Source: Rhizobium favelukesii
GTDB lineage: Bacteria; Pseudomonadota; Alphaproteobacteria; Rhizobiales; Rhizobiaceae
DNA length: 64,000 nt
Assembly (NCBI RefSeq): GCF_000577275.2
Contig: NZ_HG916852.1
Span: 933,001 to 997,000 of the forward strand
Direction of reading: 5' to 3'
The notes below the pieces were generated by a model. It had not been told where the DNA came from. It saw nothing but the letters and a program-made list of their open reading frames with translations, and ran no database searches. Numbering within the stretch: the stretch's first letter is position 1; every line of letters begins with the position of its first letter. Positions 36,098 through 45,546 of the stretch are shown in pieces. The translations under genes and the position numbers were made by a program.

Positions 36098-36958
36098 ATG
36101 GCCGGATTTTTGAAGAGGTTGCTGCCGAAGCGTTTCCGTAAGGAAGGCATGGTGATCCCCGTCGTTCGACTTCACGGCCCGATCATGAGCGGCGGGAGCC
36201 AGTTCCGGCCCACCCTCAATCTCGCCTCAACGGCGCAAGTCCTCGAAAAGGCCTTCAGTTTCAAGGATGCGCCGGCGGTTGCCATCTCGCTCAATTCGCC
36301 CGGCGGCTCCCCGGTGCAGTCGCGCCTCGTCTTCACCCGCATCCGCGAACTCGCGCGCGAGAAGCAGAAGAAGGTTCTCGTCTTCGTCGAAGATGTTGCC
36401 GCATCCGGCGGCTACATGATCGCGCTTGCCGGCGACGAGATCATTGCCGATCCCACCTCTATCGTCGGCTCGATCGGCGTCGTCTCTGGTGGCTTCGGCT
36501 TTCCCGAGCTCTTGAAGAAGATCGGCGTGGAGCGCCGGGTCTATACGGCCGGAGAAAACAAGGTGATCCTCGATCCCTTCCAGCCGGAGAAGGAAAAGGA
36601 CATCGAATACCTGAAGACCCTGCAATTGGAGATCCATCAGGTTTTCATCTCCATGGTTCGCGAGCGGCGTGCCGGCAAGCTGAAGAACGACGACGTAGTC
36701 TTCTCCGGGCTTTTCTGGACCGGTATGCGCGCACTTGAGCTGGGTCTGGTCGATGGGCTCGGCGACATGCGGCAGGAATTGAAGCGCCGCTATGGGGCCA
36801 AAAGCAAGCTCGAGCTGGTGATGCCAGCGCGTGGTCTTTTCGGACGACGCATTCCGGGTATATCGTCAGCCAGCTTGGAGGGCGCCGGCGCCGGTCTTGC
36901 AACCGGACTTGTCGAGGCCGCCGAGGAGAAGGCATTGTGGAGCCGATTCGGGCTCTGA
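36098..36958 (+). CDS. S49-family peptidase (SppA/SohB-like)
   Basis: Signal-peptide-peptidase-like serine protease with Ser/Lys dyad, 286 residues (short, single-domain form). NSPGGSP near residue 67, catalytic Ser in VAASGGYM near 105, GSIGVVSGGFG and general-base Lys in ENKVILDPF near 155. No clear N-terminal membrane helix is seen after the basic start, so it may be cytosolic or peripheral. Start 36098 has AAGGATGG upstream. The next small gene begins 19 bp after the stop. Confidence 0.88.
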   Translation: MAGFLKRLLPKRFRKEGMVIPVVRLHGPIMSGGSQFRPTLNLASTAQVLEKAFSFKDAPAVAISLNSPGGSPVQSRLVFTRIRELAREKQKKVLVFVEDVAASGGYMIALAGDEIIADPTSIVGSIGVVSGGFGFPELLKKIGVERRVYTAGENKVILDPFQPEKEKDIEYLKTLQLEIHQVFISMVRERRAGKLKNDDVVFSGLFWTGMRALELGLVDGLGDMRQELKRRYGAKSKLELVMPARGLFGRRIPGISSASLEGAGAGLATGLVEAAEEKALWSRFGL

Positions 36959-36977
36959 GGGAGTGAAGGCTGGCATC

Positions 36978-37172
36978 ATGCCGCAACTGATAATTATCGT
37001 CGTGCTGGTCGTCGGCGCCTGGCTTCTCTACCGCCGCTTCATCGCTGATGCAAAGCGGCTCGCCGAGCGATCCCGTCGTGCCGAGAAGGAGCGCCAGACG
37101 GGCGCCATCGGCACGCTGGTCAAGGATCCGGTGACCGGCGAATACCATCTGAAGAAGGACGAGGACGAGTAG
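36978..37172 (+). CDS. Small membrane protein, 64 residues
   Basis: One N-terminal membrane helix (about residues 3-18, LIIIVVLVVGAWLLY) and a charged cytoplasmic tail with TLVKDPVTGEYHLKKDED. That tail resembles the PP0621/MYND-like C-terminus of small bacterial proteins with a D-P-x-x-G-x-Y/F motif, but lacks Cys. It follows the S49 peptidase gene by 19 bp and precedes glyQ. Function unknown. Confidence 0.7.
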   Translation: MPQLIIIVVLVVGAWLLYRRFIADAKRLAERSRRAEKERQTGAIGTLVKDPVTGEYHLKKDEDE

Positions 37173-37249
37173 GGCCGCAAAAGCCTTGACCCGTTTGGCG
37201 CGGCATGGCACCTGTCCGCGCACTTTTGTACGAATTCGGAAGCCGTTCC

Positions 37250-38212
37250 ATGTCTGCAGCCGCAATCCCCGACCATATGAACCCCAAGCGCTCGTTTCAG
37301 GCGCTGATCCTCACGCTTCACAACTACTGGGCGGACAAGGGGTGCGCGGTTCTGCAGCCTTACGACATGGAAGTCGGTGCCGGTACGTTCCACCCGGCAA
37401 CGACGCTGCGTGCGCTCGGGCCCAAGCCGTGGAAGGCTGCCTATGTGCAGCCGTCGCGCCGCCCGTCCGACGGCCGCTACGGCGAGAACCCGAACCGCCT
37501 GCAGCATTATTATCAGTATCAGGTCATCCTGAAGCCGAACCCGCCAAACCTGCAGGAACTCTATCTCGCCTCGCTCGCAGCGATCGGTCTCGACCCGCTG
37601 CTGCACGACATCCGTTTCGTCGAGGATGACTGGGAAAGCCCGACGCTCGGCGCCTGGGGTCTCGGCTGGGAGTGCTGGTGCGACGGCATGGAAGTGTCGC
37701 AGTTCACCTATTTCCAGCAGGTCTGCGGCATCGAATGCTCGCCTGTCGCGGGCGAGTTGACCTATGGTCTGGAGCGCCTCGCCATGTACGTCCAGGGCGT
37801 AGACAACGTCTATGACCTGAACTTCAACGGCCGCGAGGGCGACCAGAAGATCAGCTACGGCGACGTCTTCCTGCAGGCTGAGCAGGAATATTCACGCCAC
37901 AATTTCGAATACGCCAATACGGAGATGCTGCACCGTCACTTCGTTGACGCCGAGAAGGAGTGTCAGGCGCTTCTCGCCGCCGGCGCGCCGGGCGACAATG
38001 CGAACCAGCTGCTGCACAAGTGCGTGTTCCCGGCCTATGACCAGTGCATCAAGGCAAGCCACGTGTTCAATCTTTTGGATGCGCGCGGCGTGATCTCGGT
38101 CACCGAGCGCCAGAGCTACATTCTGCGGGTGCGCACGCTGGCCAAGGCCTGCGGCGAAGCCTTCCTGCTGACGGACGCGGGTGGGGTAAATCTGGCGAAA
38201 ACCGCCGCTTGA
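37250..38212 (+). CDS. glyQ: Glycyl-tRNA synthetase alpha subunit
   Basis: Class II catalytic alpha subunit, 320 residues, of the alpha2beta2 enzyme. [34 protein letters not shown] is the conserved start of the fold, motif 2 is [16 protein letters not shown], and [13 protein letters not shown] is motif 3. Start 37250 ([10 protein letters not shown]) is likely; 37277 is possible. A CTTGAC box stands at 37185-37190. The partner glyS is 12.7 kb away on the other strand. Confidence 0.95.
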   Translation: MSAAAIPDHMNPKRSFQALILTLHNYWADKGCAVLQPYDMEVGAGTFHPATTLRALGPKPWKAAYVQPSRRPSDGRYGENPNRLQHYYQYQVILKPNPPNLQELYLASLAAIGLDPLLHDIRFVEDDWESPTLGAWGLGWECWCDGMEVSQFTYFQQVCGIECSPVAGELTYGLERLAMYVQGVDNVYDLNFNGREGDQKISYGDVFLQAEQEYSRHNFEYANTEMLHRHFVDAEKECQALLAAGAPGDNANQLLHKCVFPAYDQCIKASHVFNLLDARGVISVTERQSYILRVRTLAKACGEAFLLTDAGGVNLAKTAA

Positions 38213-38221
38213 GGGTGGCGG

Positions 38222-38338
38222 TCAGCGGCGTTCGTCGCTTCTGACCTCGACACGGCGTTCCACCGGACGCGCCATTTTCTGGACAAAGAAGTACGAAGCG
38301 ATGGCCAGCGTGTTGAGCAGGAAAAGTACTGCGCTCAT
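38222..38338 (-). CDS. Small membrane protein, 38 residues
   Basis: ATG at 38338 preceded by GAGG at 10 bp. Residues 3-19 (AVLFLLNTLAIASYFFV) form one membrane helix, followed by a strongly basic/acidic tail MARPVERRVEVRSDERR. It is convergent with glyQ and just before the LemA gene. The size and shape are those of genuine rhizobial small membrane proteins; function unknown. Confidence 0.55.
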   Translation of the reverse strand: MSAVLFLLNTLAIASYFFVQKMARPVERRVEVRSDERR

Positions 38339-38545
38339 ACTGAGTGATCCTCGGCGCAAGTTTCTCACGCACGTCTATCTCGATCGTGCAGAATGAAAAT
38401 ATGGTGTCCGCGCACCCTGCGGTATCGTGATTTTTCACTACCCCTTGCAATCGATCGCCCGAAAGAGGCCGGAAATGCGGGATGACAATCTGCAGTAAGG
38501 CGCATAGTCTCCCGGCATATTTTTTGTCGTTGCGGGGGATTCGCG

Positions 38546-39097
38546 ATGTATTTCGTTCTTGGTCTTGTCGTTCTGGCCGCGCTCTATGCCGTCTTTATTT
38601 ATAACGGCCTTGTTCGTGCCCGGCAGATGGCTGAGGAAGCCTGGTCCGGCATCGATGTGCAACTGAAGCGCCGCGCCGACCTGATCCCCAACCTGATCGA
38701 GACCGTCAAGGGTTACGCGGCGCACGAAAAGACGACTCTCGAAGAGGTCGTTGCGCTCCGCAACAAGGCCCAATCAGTTCCAGCAGGCGATGTCGCCGGC
38801 CGCGCCCAGGCGGAAGGTCTGCTCGGTCAGGCACTTGGCCGCGTGCTGGCGCTGGCCGAAGCCTATCCCGACCTGAAGGCGAACGAGAATTTCCGCGAGT
38901 TGCAGACCTCGCTCGAAACGATGGAAAGCGAAATCCAGATGGCGCGCCGCTACTACAATGGCGCGGCCCGCGATCTGAACGTCAAAGTCGAGAGTTTCCC
39001 ATCCAATCTGGTCGCCGGCCAGTTCGGCTTCCAGAAGCGCGAGTATTTCGAGATCGCCAACGAAGCGGATCGCGCCGTTCCGACGGTAAAGTTCTGA
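38546..39097 (+). CDS. lemA: LemA family protein
   Basis: A 183-residue protein with an N-terminal membrane anchor (about 2-20) and a long helical bundle outside: YNGLVRARQMAEEAWSGIDVQLKRRADLIPNL is the family signature and YYNGAARDLNVKVESFPSNLVA the C-terminal one. In many bacteria lemA is paired with a TPM or DUF2207 gene; here the DUF2207 gene follows after the EPSP synthase gene. Role in the envelope is unknown. Confidence 0.92.
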   Translation: MYFVLGLVVLAALYAVFIYNGLVRARQMAEEAWSGIDVQLKRRADLIPNLIETVKGYAAHEKTTLEEVVALRNKAQSVPAGDVAGRAQAEGLLGQALGRVLALAEAYPDLKANENFRELQTSLETMESEIQMARRYYNGAARDLNVKVESFPSNLVAGQFGFQKREYFEIANEADRAVPTVKF

Positions 39098-39190
39098 TAT
39101 CCGCCATTTGCCTTTGCGCAAAAGCTGCTATGAGCAGGACATGATCGTGGCTGGAGACGGCCTTCGCGCAAAGACGGAAAAGACAAGGAA

Positions 39191-40450
39191 ATGAGTAAAG
39201 ACAAGCTCACCATCATCCCGCCGGGCAAGCCGCTGACAGGCCGCGCCATCCCGCCCGGGTCGAAATCGATCACCAATCGCGCGCTGCTGCTGGCTGGTCT
39301 TGCCAAGGGCACCAGCCGCTTGACCGGTGCGTTGAAGAGCGACGACACGCGTTATATGGCCGACGCGCTGCGCGCCATGGGAGTGATTATCGACGAGCCT
39401 GATGATACGAGCTTCGTCGTCACCGGCAGCGGTAAACTGCTGCCGCCGCAGGTGCCACTCTTCCTCGGCAATGCCGGAACGGCGACCCGCTTCCTGACGG
39501 CTGCTGCCGCCCTGGTGGATGGCACGGTTGTCGTCGATGGCGATCAGCATATGCGCAAGCGCCCGATCGGCCCGCTCGTCGATGCGCTGCGGTCACTTGG
39601 CATCGACGCATCGACCGAAACCGGCTGCCCACCCGTCACCGTCAAGGGCACCGGTCGTTTTGTGGCGAGCCGCGTCCAGATCGATGGCGGCCTGTCCAGC
39701 CAGTATGTCTCGGCGCTCCTGATGATGGCCGCTGGCGGCGACAAGCCGGTGACGATCGAGCTGCTTGGCGAGGATATCGGTGCGCTCGGCTATATCGATC
39801 TGACGACCGCGGCGATGCGCGCCTTTGGCGCCAAGGTCGAGAAGACGAGCCCGGTGACCTGGCGCGTCGAGCCGACCGGTTACGCGGCAAGCGACTTTGT
39901 GGTCGAGCCGGACGCCTCGGCCGCAACCTACCTCTGGGCGGCGGAGGTGCTGACATCGGGCAAGATCGATCTCGGTGTCGCGAACACCGCGTTTACGCAG
40001 CCGGATGCGAAGGCCTACGATCTGATCGCCAAGTTCCCGCATCTTCCTGCCGTCATCGACGGTTCGCAGATGCAGGACGCCGTCCCGACGCTTGCCGTTC
40101 TGGCCGCTTTCAACGAGACGCCCGTGCGTTTCGTCGGCATCGCCAATCTGCGCGTCAAGGAATGCGATCGCATCCGCGCAGTCTCGACCGGCCTCATGCA
40201 GATCCGTCCGGATCTGGCACGCGAGGAAGGCGACGACCTGATCGTCCAGTCCGATCCGGCTCTCGCGGGCCAGCGCCTGCCGGCCAAGATCGACACCTTC
40301 GCCGATCATCGCATCGCCATGAGCTTCGCGCTTGCCGGCCTGAGGATCGCCGGCATCACGATCCTCGATCCGGATTGCGTCGGTAAGACCTTCCCGACCT
40401 ACTGGCGGACGCTGGCAGGGCTTGGCGTGACCTATGCCGACGCGGGCTGA
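39191..40450 (+). CDS. aroA: 3-phosphoshikimate 1-carboxyvinyltransferase (EPSP synthase)
   Basis: Joins shikimate-3-phosphate and phosphoenolpyruvate in the shikimate pathway; 419 residues. Conserved motifs: PGSKSITNRALLLAGLAKG (about 22-40), KSDDT, GNAGTATRF (about 92-100), KRPIGPLVDALRSLG, LRVKECDRI and DHRIAMSFALAGL. The PEP-loop Gly is kept, but the Pro that follows Arg in E. coli AroA (Pro101) is Phe. It does not look like the CP4-type class II enzyme, which has NAATG here. It lies between lemA and DUF2207 rather than with cmk-rpsA, so the genome may hold a second copy. Confidence 0.9.
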   Translation: MSKDKLTIIPPGKPLTGRAIPPGSKSITNRALLLAGLAKGTSRLTGALKSDDTRYMADALRAMGVIIDEPDDTSFVVTGSGKLLPPQVPLFLGNAGTATRFLTAAAALVDGTVVVDGDQHMRKRPIGPLVDALRSLGIDASTETGCPPVTVKGTGRFVASRVQIDGGLSSQYVSALLMMAAGGDKPVTIELLGEDIGALGYIDLTTAAMRAFGAKVEKTSPVTWRVEPTGYAASDFVVEPDASAATYLWAAEVLTSGKIDLGVANTAFTQPDAKAYDLIAKFPHLPAVIDGSQMQDAVPTLAVLAAFNETPVRFVGIANLRVKECDRIRAVSTGLMQIRPDLAREEGDDLIVQSDPALAGQRLPAKIDTFADHRIAMSFALAGLRIAGITILDPDCVGKTFPTYWRTLAGLGVTYADAG

Positions 40451-40488
40451 CGTTATCTGATGCGGCCGGGACGCCGCAGGCGAGGGGT

Positions 40489-42435
40489 ATGATGATCCGA
40501 CGGCTTTTCGGCCTTTGCTTCGTTCTGTTTCTGATGCTTGCGGCGCGTGGCGCCACCGCTGCGGAGGTGATTAACGCATTCGCCTCCGACATCGTGCTGG
40601 AAAAGGGCGGCGCGTTGACGGTGACGGAGACGATCACCGTCAACGCCGAAGGCAACCGGATCAGGCGCGGCATCTTCCGCGATTTTCCGCTGACCTATCA
40701 GGACGCGAAAGGCCGCCTCCGCCGCGTCGATTTCGACGTGGTCTCGGTCAAGCGCGACGGCCGCGACGAGCCCTGGCACACCGAGTCCATCAGCGGCGGC
40801 ATCCGCATCTATGCCGGCTCGGAAGATGTGTCGTTAAGCTCTGGCCGCCACCAATACGTCTTCACATACCGCACCAATCGCCAGATCCGCTACTTCGACG
40901 ATCACGACGAGTTCTATTGGAACGTGACCGGCAACGGCTGGATCTTCCCGATCCTGAGTGCCACGGCGATGGTGAACCTTCCGGATGGGGTCAGCGCGAC
41001 GGATACCGCCTTCTTCACCGGCCCGCAGGGCGCGACGGACAGGAATGCAAGCGTTTCCGGAGACGGTAATCGACTGCTGTTCTCGACGACCCGGCCGCTC
41101 AACGCCGGTGAAGGGCTGACGATCGCCGTCAAGATGCCCAAAGGTTCTATCAATCCGCCGAGCGCCGACGACGAGCGGCGCTGGTGGCTGAGCGACAACC
41201 GCGACTACTCCCTCGGTTTCGGTGGCCTCATCCTCGTCTTCCTCTATTACACGCGCTCCTGGCTGAAGGTCGGCCGCGATCCGGCCCGCGGCGTGCTGGT
41301 GCCGCGCTGGGATCCGCCCGACGGCATCTCGCCGGCGCTGGTGAACTATGTCGACAATCGCGGCTTCTCGGGGCAGGGCTGGACGGCGCTGTCGGCCACG
41401 GCCCTCAACCTGGCTGTGCGCGGATACGTGGTGCTGGAAGACCTGAAGAACGCGATCATCATCCGCCGCACCGACAAGCCGGTCGGCAAGGAGAAGCTGG
41501 AAGCCGGCGAAGCGAGCTTGCTCAACGCCGTCGGAGCCAAGGGCTCCCTGACGATCGACGAGGCCAACGGAACGAAGGTGAAGTCGGCGGGAGACAGTTT
41601 CCGGGCCGCCATCGAGCGCGAGCACCGCGGCAAATACTACAATGCGAATACTGGATACACGACGGGCGGTATCGCACTCAGCGCCGTCTCGTTGGTGGCC
41701 CTCTTCGTCTTTGGAACGTTGGAGCCGGAGACCATCGCTTTGATGATCATTCCGATCGTCGTCGTCGTCTTCATTTCTGTCTTCGTTGCCGGCTTTGCCA
41801 AGTCGTTTCGCCCCGGCAGAGCGCTCGGCGCCAAGATCATGTCCGTGATCGCCATCGGTATCGCCGCCTTTATCGGCTTCAGCATCGTGTCGTCGCTGGC
41901 ATTGGCGCTGTTCTCCTCGCTGGTCGAGTTCCACGAGACGCCGATGCTGTTTGCCATCGGCGGCATCATCCTGCTGAACCTGCTCTACGTCTTCATCATG
42001 GGCGCGCCGACCCCGCTCGGGGCCAAGCTGACCGATGGCATCGATGGTTTGCGTCAGTACATGACGCTGGCCGAGAAGGACCGCATGAATATGGAGGGGG
42101 CGCCCGAGATGTCGCCCCGGCATTTCGAGAAACTCTTGCCCTACGCTGTGGCGCTCGGCGTCGAAAAACCCTGGTCGCGCGCCTTCGAGACCTGGCTTGC
42201 TGCAGCGGCGGCGGGCGCCGCTGCCGCGGCCTATGCCCCCTCGTGGTATTCCGGCAATTTCGGCAGCGGCAACTTCTCCGATCGCATCGGCGGCTTCTCC
42301 TCGTCGATGGCTTCGACGATCGCTTCCACCATTCCGGCACCGCCCTCCAGTTCGTCTTCCGGTTTTTCCGGTGGCGGCTCCTCGGGAGGCTTTTCCGGTG
42401 GCGGCGGTGGCGGTGGTGGCGGCGGCGGCTGGTGA
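40489..42435 (+). CDS. DUF2207 domain-containing membrane protein
   Basis: A 648-residue protein: signal peptide (about 1-26, LFGLCFVLFLMLAARGATA), extracytoplasmic DUF2207 domain (about 28-230), a membrane helix (about 243-258), a second soluble part with a wHTH-like look, three to four helices around 400-510, and a tail rich in Ser then Gly (ten or more Gly ending in W). Gly-rich C-termini of this type occur in TPM/DUF2207 proteins paired with LemA. Function unknown; probably envelope maintenance. Confidence 0.88.
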   Translation: MMIRRLFGLCFVLFLMLAARGATAAEVINAFASDIVLEKGGALTVTETITVNAEGNRIRRGIFRDFPLTYQDAKGRLRRVDFDVVSVKRDGRDEPWHTESISGGIRIYAGSEDVSLSSGRHQYVFTYRTNRQIRYFDDHDEFYWNVTGNGWIFPILSATAMVNLPDGVSATDTAFFTGPQGATDRNASVSGDGNRLLFSTTRPLNAGEGLTIAVKMPKGSINPPSADDERRWWLSDNRDYSLGFGGLILVFLYYTRSWLKVGRDPARGVLVPRWDPPDGISPALVNYVDNRGFSGQGWTALSATALNLAVRGYVVLEDLKNAIIIRRTDKPVGKEKLEAGEASLLNAVGAKGSLTIDEANGTKVKSAGDSFRAAIEREHRGKYYNANTGYTTGGIALSAVSLVALFVFGTLEPETIALMIIPIVVVVFISVFVAGFAKSFRPGRALGAKIMSVIAIGIAAFIGFSIVSSLALALFSSLVEFHETPMLFAIGGIILLNLLYVFIMGAPTPLGAKLTDGIDGLRQYMTLAEKDRMNMEGAPEMSPRHFEKLLPYAVALGVEKPWSRAFETWLAAAAAGAAAAAYAPSWYSGNFGSGNFSDRIGGFSSSMASTIASTIPAPPSSSSSGFSGGGSSGGFSGGGGGGGGGGGW

Positions 42436-42518
42436 GCTTGACCCCGGGGCAAGCATTCTCGCTTGACCTTTCGGCGCTCTCCCCTTAACCGCCAGACGGA
42501 AACGCGAAAGGGACGGGC

Positions 42519-43799
42519 ATGAAGGTTCTGTTGATCGGATCGGGCGGACGCGAACACGCATTGGCCTGGAAGCTGGCGCAATCGCCGTTGATGACGGAAT
42601 TTTACGCCGCGCCCGGCAATCCGGGCATTGCCGAACACGCGACGCTCGTCGCCGTCAATGTCGATGACCACGATGCGTTGATCGCCTTCTGCAAGGACAA
42701 GGCGATCGATTTCGTCGTCGTCGGCCCCGAAGCCCCGCTGGTGGCCGGCATTGCCGACAAGCTGCGCGCAGAAGGATTTGCCGTCTTCGGCCCGTCGGCT
42801 GCTGCGGCCCAGCTCGAAGGCTCCAAGGGCTTCACCAAGGATATCTGCGCCCGCTACGACATCCCGACTGGTGCCTACCAGCGCTTCAACAATGCGCCGA
42901 AGGCCAAGGCCTATATCCGCCTGCAGGGCGCCCCGATCGTCGTCAAGGCCGATGGCCTTGCTGCCGGCAAGGGCGTGACCGTCGCGATGACCGTCGATGA
43001 AGCACTCGCCGCCGTCGACGATTGCTTCGAGGGCGCCTTCGGTGCTGCGGGCGCCGAGGTCGTTATTGAGGCCTATCTCGATGGCGAGGAGGCGAGCTTC
43101 TTCTGCCTCTGCGACGGCAAGCACGTCCTGCCGCTCGCAACCGCCCAGGACCACAAGCGGGTGGGCGAGGGTGACACCGGCCCGAACACCGGCGGCATGG
43201 GCGCCTATTCGCCGGCGCCCGTGATGACGGCCGACATGGTCGAGCGCACCATGAAGGAAATCATCGAGCCGACCATGCGCGGCATGGCCGAAAGCGGCTA
43301 TCCCTTCTCGGGCGTCTTCTTCGCCGGCCTGATGATCACCGCCAAGGGGCCGGAACTCATCGAATACAATGTCCGCTTCGGCGATCCGGAGTGCCAAGTG
43401 CTGATGATGCGGCTGGAGAGCGATCTGCTGCCGCTTCTCTTTGCCACCGCCAACGGCACACTCGATCAGGTGTCCGCCGAATGGACCGACGACCCGGCCC
43501 TGACTGTCGTCATGGCGTCGAAGGGTTATCCGGGCTCCTACGACAAGGGGACGCCGATCCGCCATATCCCGGAAGCGGGTGATGGCGCCAAGGTGTTTCA
43601 TGCCGGCACAGCCCTGACGGACGGCGCGCTGGTCGCGACCGGCGGGCGGGTGCTCAACGTCACGGCCACGGGCAAGACGGTTGGCGAAGCACAGGCGCGC
43701 GCCTGTGCGTTGCTCGACAAGGTCGATTGGGACAACGGCTTCTGCCGCCACGACATCGGCTGGCGCGCGATCGAACGCGAAAAAAGCGCTGTTCGGTAG
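42519..43799 (+). CDS. purD: Phosphoribosylamine-glycine ligase
   Basis: Second step of purine synthesis, ATP-dependent joining of glycine to phosphoribosylamine; 426 residues. N-terminal [23 protein letters not shown]-grasp core with [13 protein letters not shown] (about 147-160), [28 protein letters not shown] and [16 protein letters not shown] element lies at about 42463, 50 bp before the start. It is complete and typical. Confidence 0.96.
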   Translation: MKVLLIGSGGREHALAWKLAQSPLMTEFYAAPGNPGIAEHATLVAVNVDDHDALIAFCKDKAIDFVVVGPEAPLVAGIADKLRAEGFAVFGPSAAAAQLEGSKGFTKDICARYDIPTGAYQRFNNAPKAKAYIRLQGAPIVVKADGLAAGKGVTVAMTVDEALAAVDDCFEGAFGAAGAEVVIEAYLDGEEASFFCLCDGKHVLPLATAQDHKRVGEGDTGPNTGGMGAYSPAPVMTADMVERTMKEIIEPTMRGMAESGYPFSGVFFAGLMITAKGPELIEYNVRFGDPECQVLMMRLESDLLPLLFATANGTLDQVSAEWTDDPALTVVMASKGYPGSYDKGTPIRHIPEAGDGAKVFHAGTALTDGALVATGGRVLNVTATGKTVGEAQARACALLDKVDWDNGFCRHDIGWRAIEREKSAVR

Positions 43800-43883
43800 A
43801 CCTGCCACCAACTTGCTTCTGTGTCTCGATACGCCCTGGCGGGCAGCCTGGAACGACCTAGCACCCTTGATGTGAATAGGAAC

Positions 43884-45248
43884 TCAAGCCAGCGGGGTGA
43901 TGTTCTGATTGAGGCGGAACATATTGTGCGGATCGAGCCGCGTCTTTAGGCGTGCAAGCCGCTGGTACTTGTCCGGACCATATGCATCTAAAGCTACGAC
44001 CGTGCCGGCATCGGCCTGCTCGTTGACGTAATTCCCAGCCATCGAGAATGTGGAAAGCGATTTGCCGGTGATCCGCCCCCAGGCAATGCATCGATCGTCA
44101 TCGGCAGCCTCGTCCCAAACCGGCTCTGCAAGCCAGTAGTAGCTTGCGCCTCTTCCCGTATACGCAGTTGCCTCGTCCGCTACATCGGCAACCGCTCCTC
44201 CGAGCTGCAACACGTAAATTTCGGAATCTGGCGTTGGTGCATCGGCGATGGAAAGCAGTAAGGCGTCGATTGCTTCATCGGTGATATCGGACCAGAATCC
44301 TCCCTTGCAATAATACCGTCGCGACCAGCAAAGATGCTCGTCGTTGCGGCTCTGCAGGCTGAGATAGGGCAGCTTGTCGACGCTCCCGATGCCGCCATCA
44401 GCCAGCGCTCCGAATGGTGACAGAACCGCGTGAGCGAGGGCAGCATCCCCCGACCAAACTGCCGTAACGCTGAGACCCGTGGCTGTCGCGGTGAAGTTGA
44501 GGGTAAAGTCGCGCGGTTGGCCATGCGCGCGGTCGCGCAGCGCCTGTAGGGCTTGCCGCATGTTGGCCGCCGGATAGTTCCATTCGCCGACTATGATGGA
44601 ACCCAGCGGATGCATCCTGAACTTAAATCGGGTGACGACGCCAAAGTTGCCACCGCCGCCGCGGATGCCCCAGAAGAGTTCAGGTTCAGATGTTGCGCTT
44701 GCCCAAATGATGTCGCCAGCCGCGGTCACGATCTCCGCGCCCAGCAAGCTGTCGATGGTAAGGCCATATCTCCTGCTGGCCCATCCCATGCCGCCACCCA
44801 GGGTCAAACCTGCCACACCGGTATGCGAAATCACGCCCGCCGGTACCACGTAATCTTCAGGAACTGTCGCGCGATCGAGATCGCCTAGTAGTGCCCCGCA
44901 GCCGACCTCGATCGTGCGCGTATCTCGATCGATGGCGACGGCAGCTAGGTCCGATAGATCGAGAACAAGTCCCCCATCGCAGGTTGAGAATCCCGCAAGA
45001 CTGTGGCCGCCGCCGCGCACCGCAAGCAGGGCGCGAGATGCAGCCGCTGCATGCACGGCCTTCCGAACGTCACCTACACTCTGCGGGCGGACGATCGCAG
45101 CAGGCCGCCGATCGGCGACACCATTCCATATTTTGCGATAGCGATCATAATCCTGATGGTCCGCCGTGATGACAGGGCAGCGGTGCCCTGCTAAAGAAAG
45201 TCCTTCATTAATAAGTTGGACATGTTGCTTCCCCCGACCCTCGCACAA
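43884..45248 (-). CDS. FAD-binding oxidoreductase, berberine-bridge-enzyme-like
   Basis: PCMH-type flavoprotein of 454 residues. The FAD domain (about 35-215) has RPQSVGDVRKAV, the covalent-His motif VRGGGHSLAGF, GVAGLTLGGGMGW (the Cys used for a second covalent bond in many relatives is absent, so mono-covalent FAD is expected), GGGGNFGVVTRF. The C-terminus has the BBE motif NYVNEQ ... YQRLARLKTRLDPHNMFRLNQNI. Substrate unknown (alcohol, sugar or aromatic). The GTG start is uncertain. Codon use is less GC-biased than in neighbours, hinting at acquisition. Confidence 0.85.
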   Translation of the reverse strand: MCEGRGKQHVQLINEGLSLAGHRCPVITADHQDYDRYRKIWNGVADRRPAAIVRPQSVGDVRKAVHAAAASRALLAVRGGGHSLAGFSTCDGGLVLDLSDLAAVAIDRDTRTIEVGCGALLGDLDRATVPEDYVVPAGVISHTGVAGLTLGGGMGWASRRYGLTIDSLLGAEIVTAAGDIIWASATSEPELFWGIRGGGGNFGVVTRFKFRMHPLGSIIVGEWNYPAANMRQALQALRDRAHGQPRDFTLNFTATATGLSVTAVWSGDAALAHAVLSPFGALADGGIGSVDKLPYLSLQSRNDEHLCWSRRYYCKGGFWSDITDEAIDALLLSIADAPTPDSEIYVLQLGGAVADVADEATAYTGRGASYYWLAEPVWDEAADDDRCIAWGRITGKSLSTFSMAGNYVNEQADAGTVVALDAYGPDKYQRLARLKTRLDPHNMFRLNQNITPLA

Positions 45249-45546
45249 CCTCTAGCACATCGTGATCCGATCCAGAAACATCCTCCGATCGAAAAAATGA
45301 GAGGCAGGCAATATATTTGTCGAGATGGTTTCGCGTCGGATCGTGTTACGCTTCATGTGAGCCAATGGAGCGTTCAGCCGCTTTTGAGCGCAGAAGCGGT
45401 CAGAGGTTGGCATGTGCTACCGAACAGTGCAAAAAAGCGTGAGCAAGACGCGAAATCGGGTCAGTTCCCTAAATTTTTACCCTTTCCCCTGACAGGATGG
45501 AAACAAAGGCGCGCTAGTCTCTTCTCAACGTGAGACGGAGTGTTCC
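45249..45546. other. Divergent promoter region, about 300 bp
   Basis: AT-richer stretch between the FAD oxidoreductase and the HPE1-like gene. No gene is seen. A TGACA-N17-GCTAGT type element lies close to the HPE1-like start, and a CTTCATGTGAGC region is in the middle. Confidence 0.4.

Noticed and set aside
42231..43811. Antisense open frame across purD with a poly-Pro stretch
   Set aside because: The Pro run is the antisense of the Gly-rich DUF2207 tail; purD is full length on the other strand.
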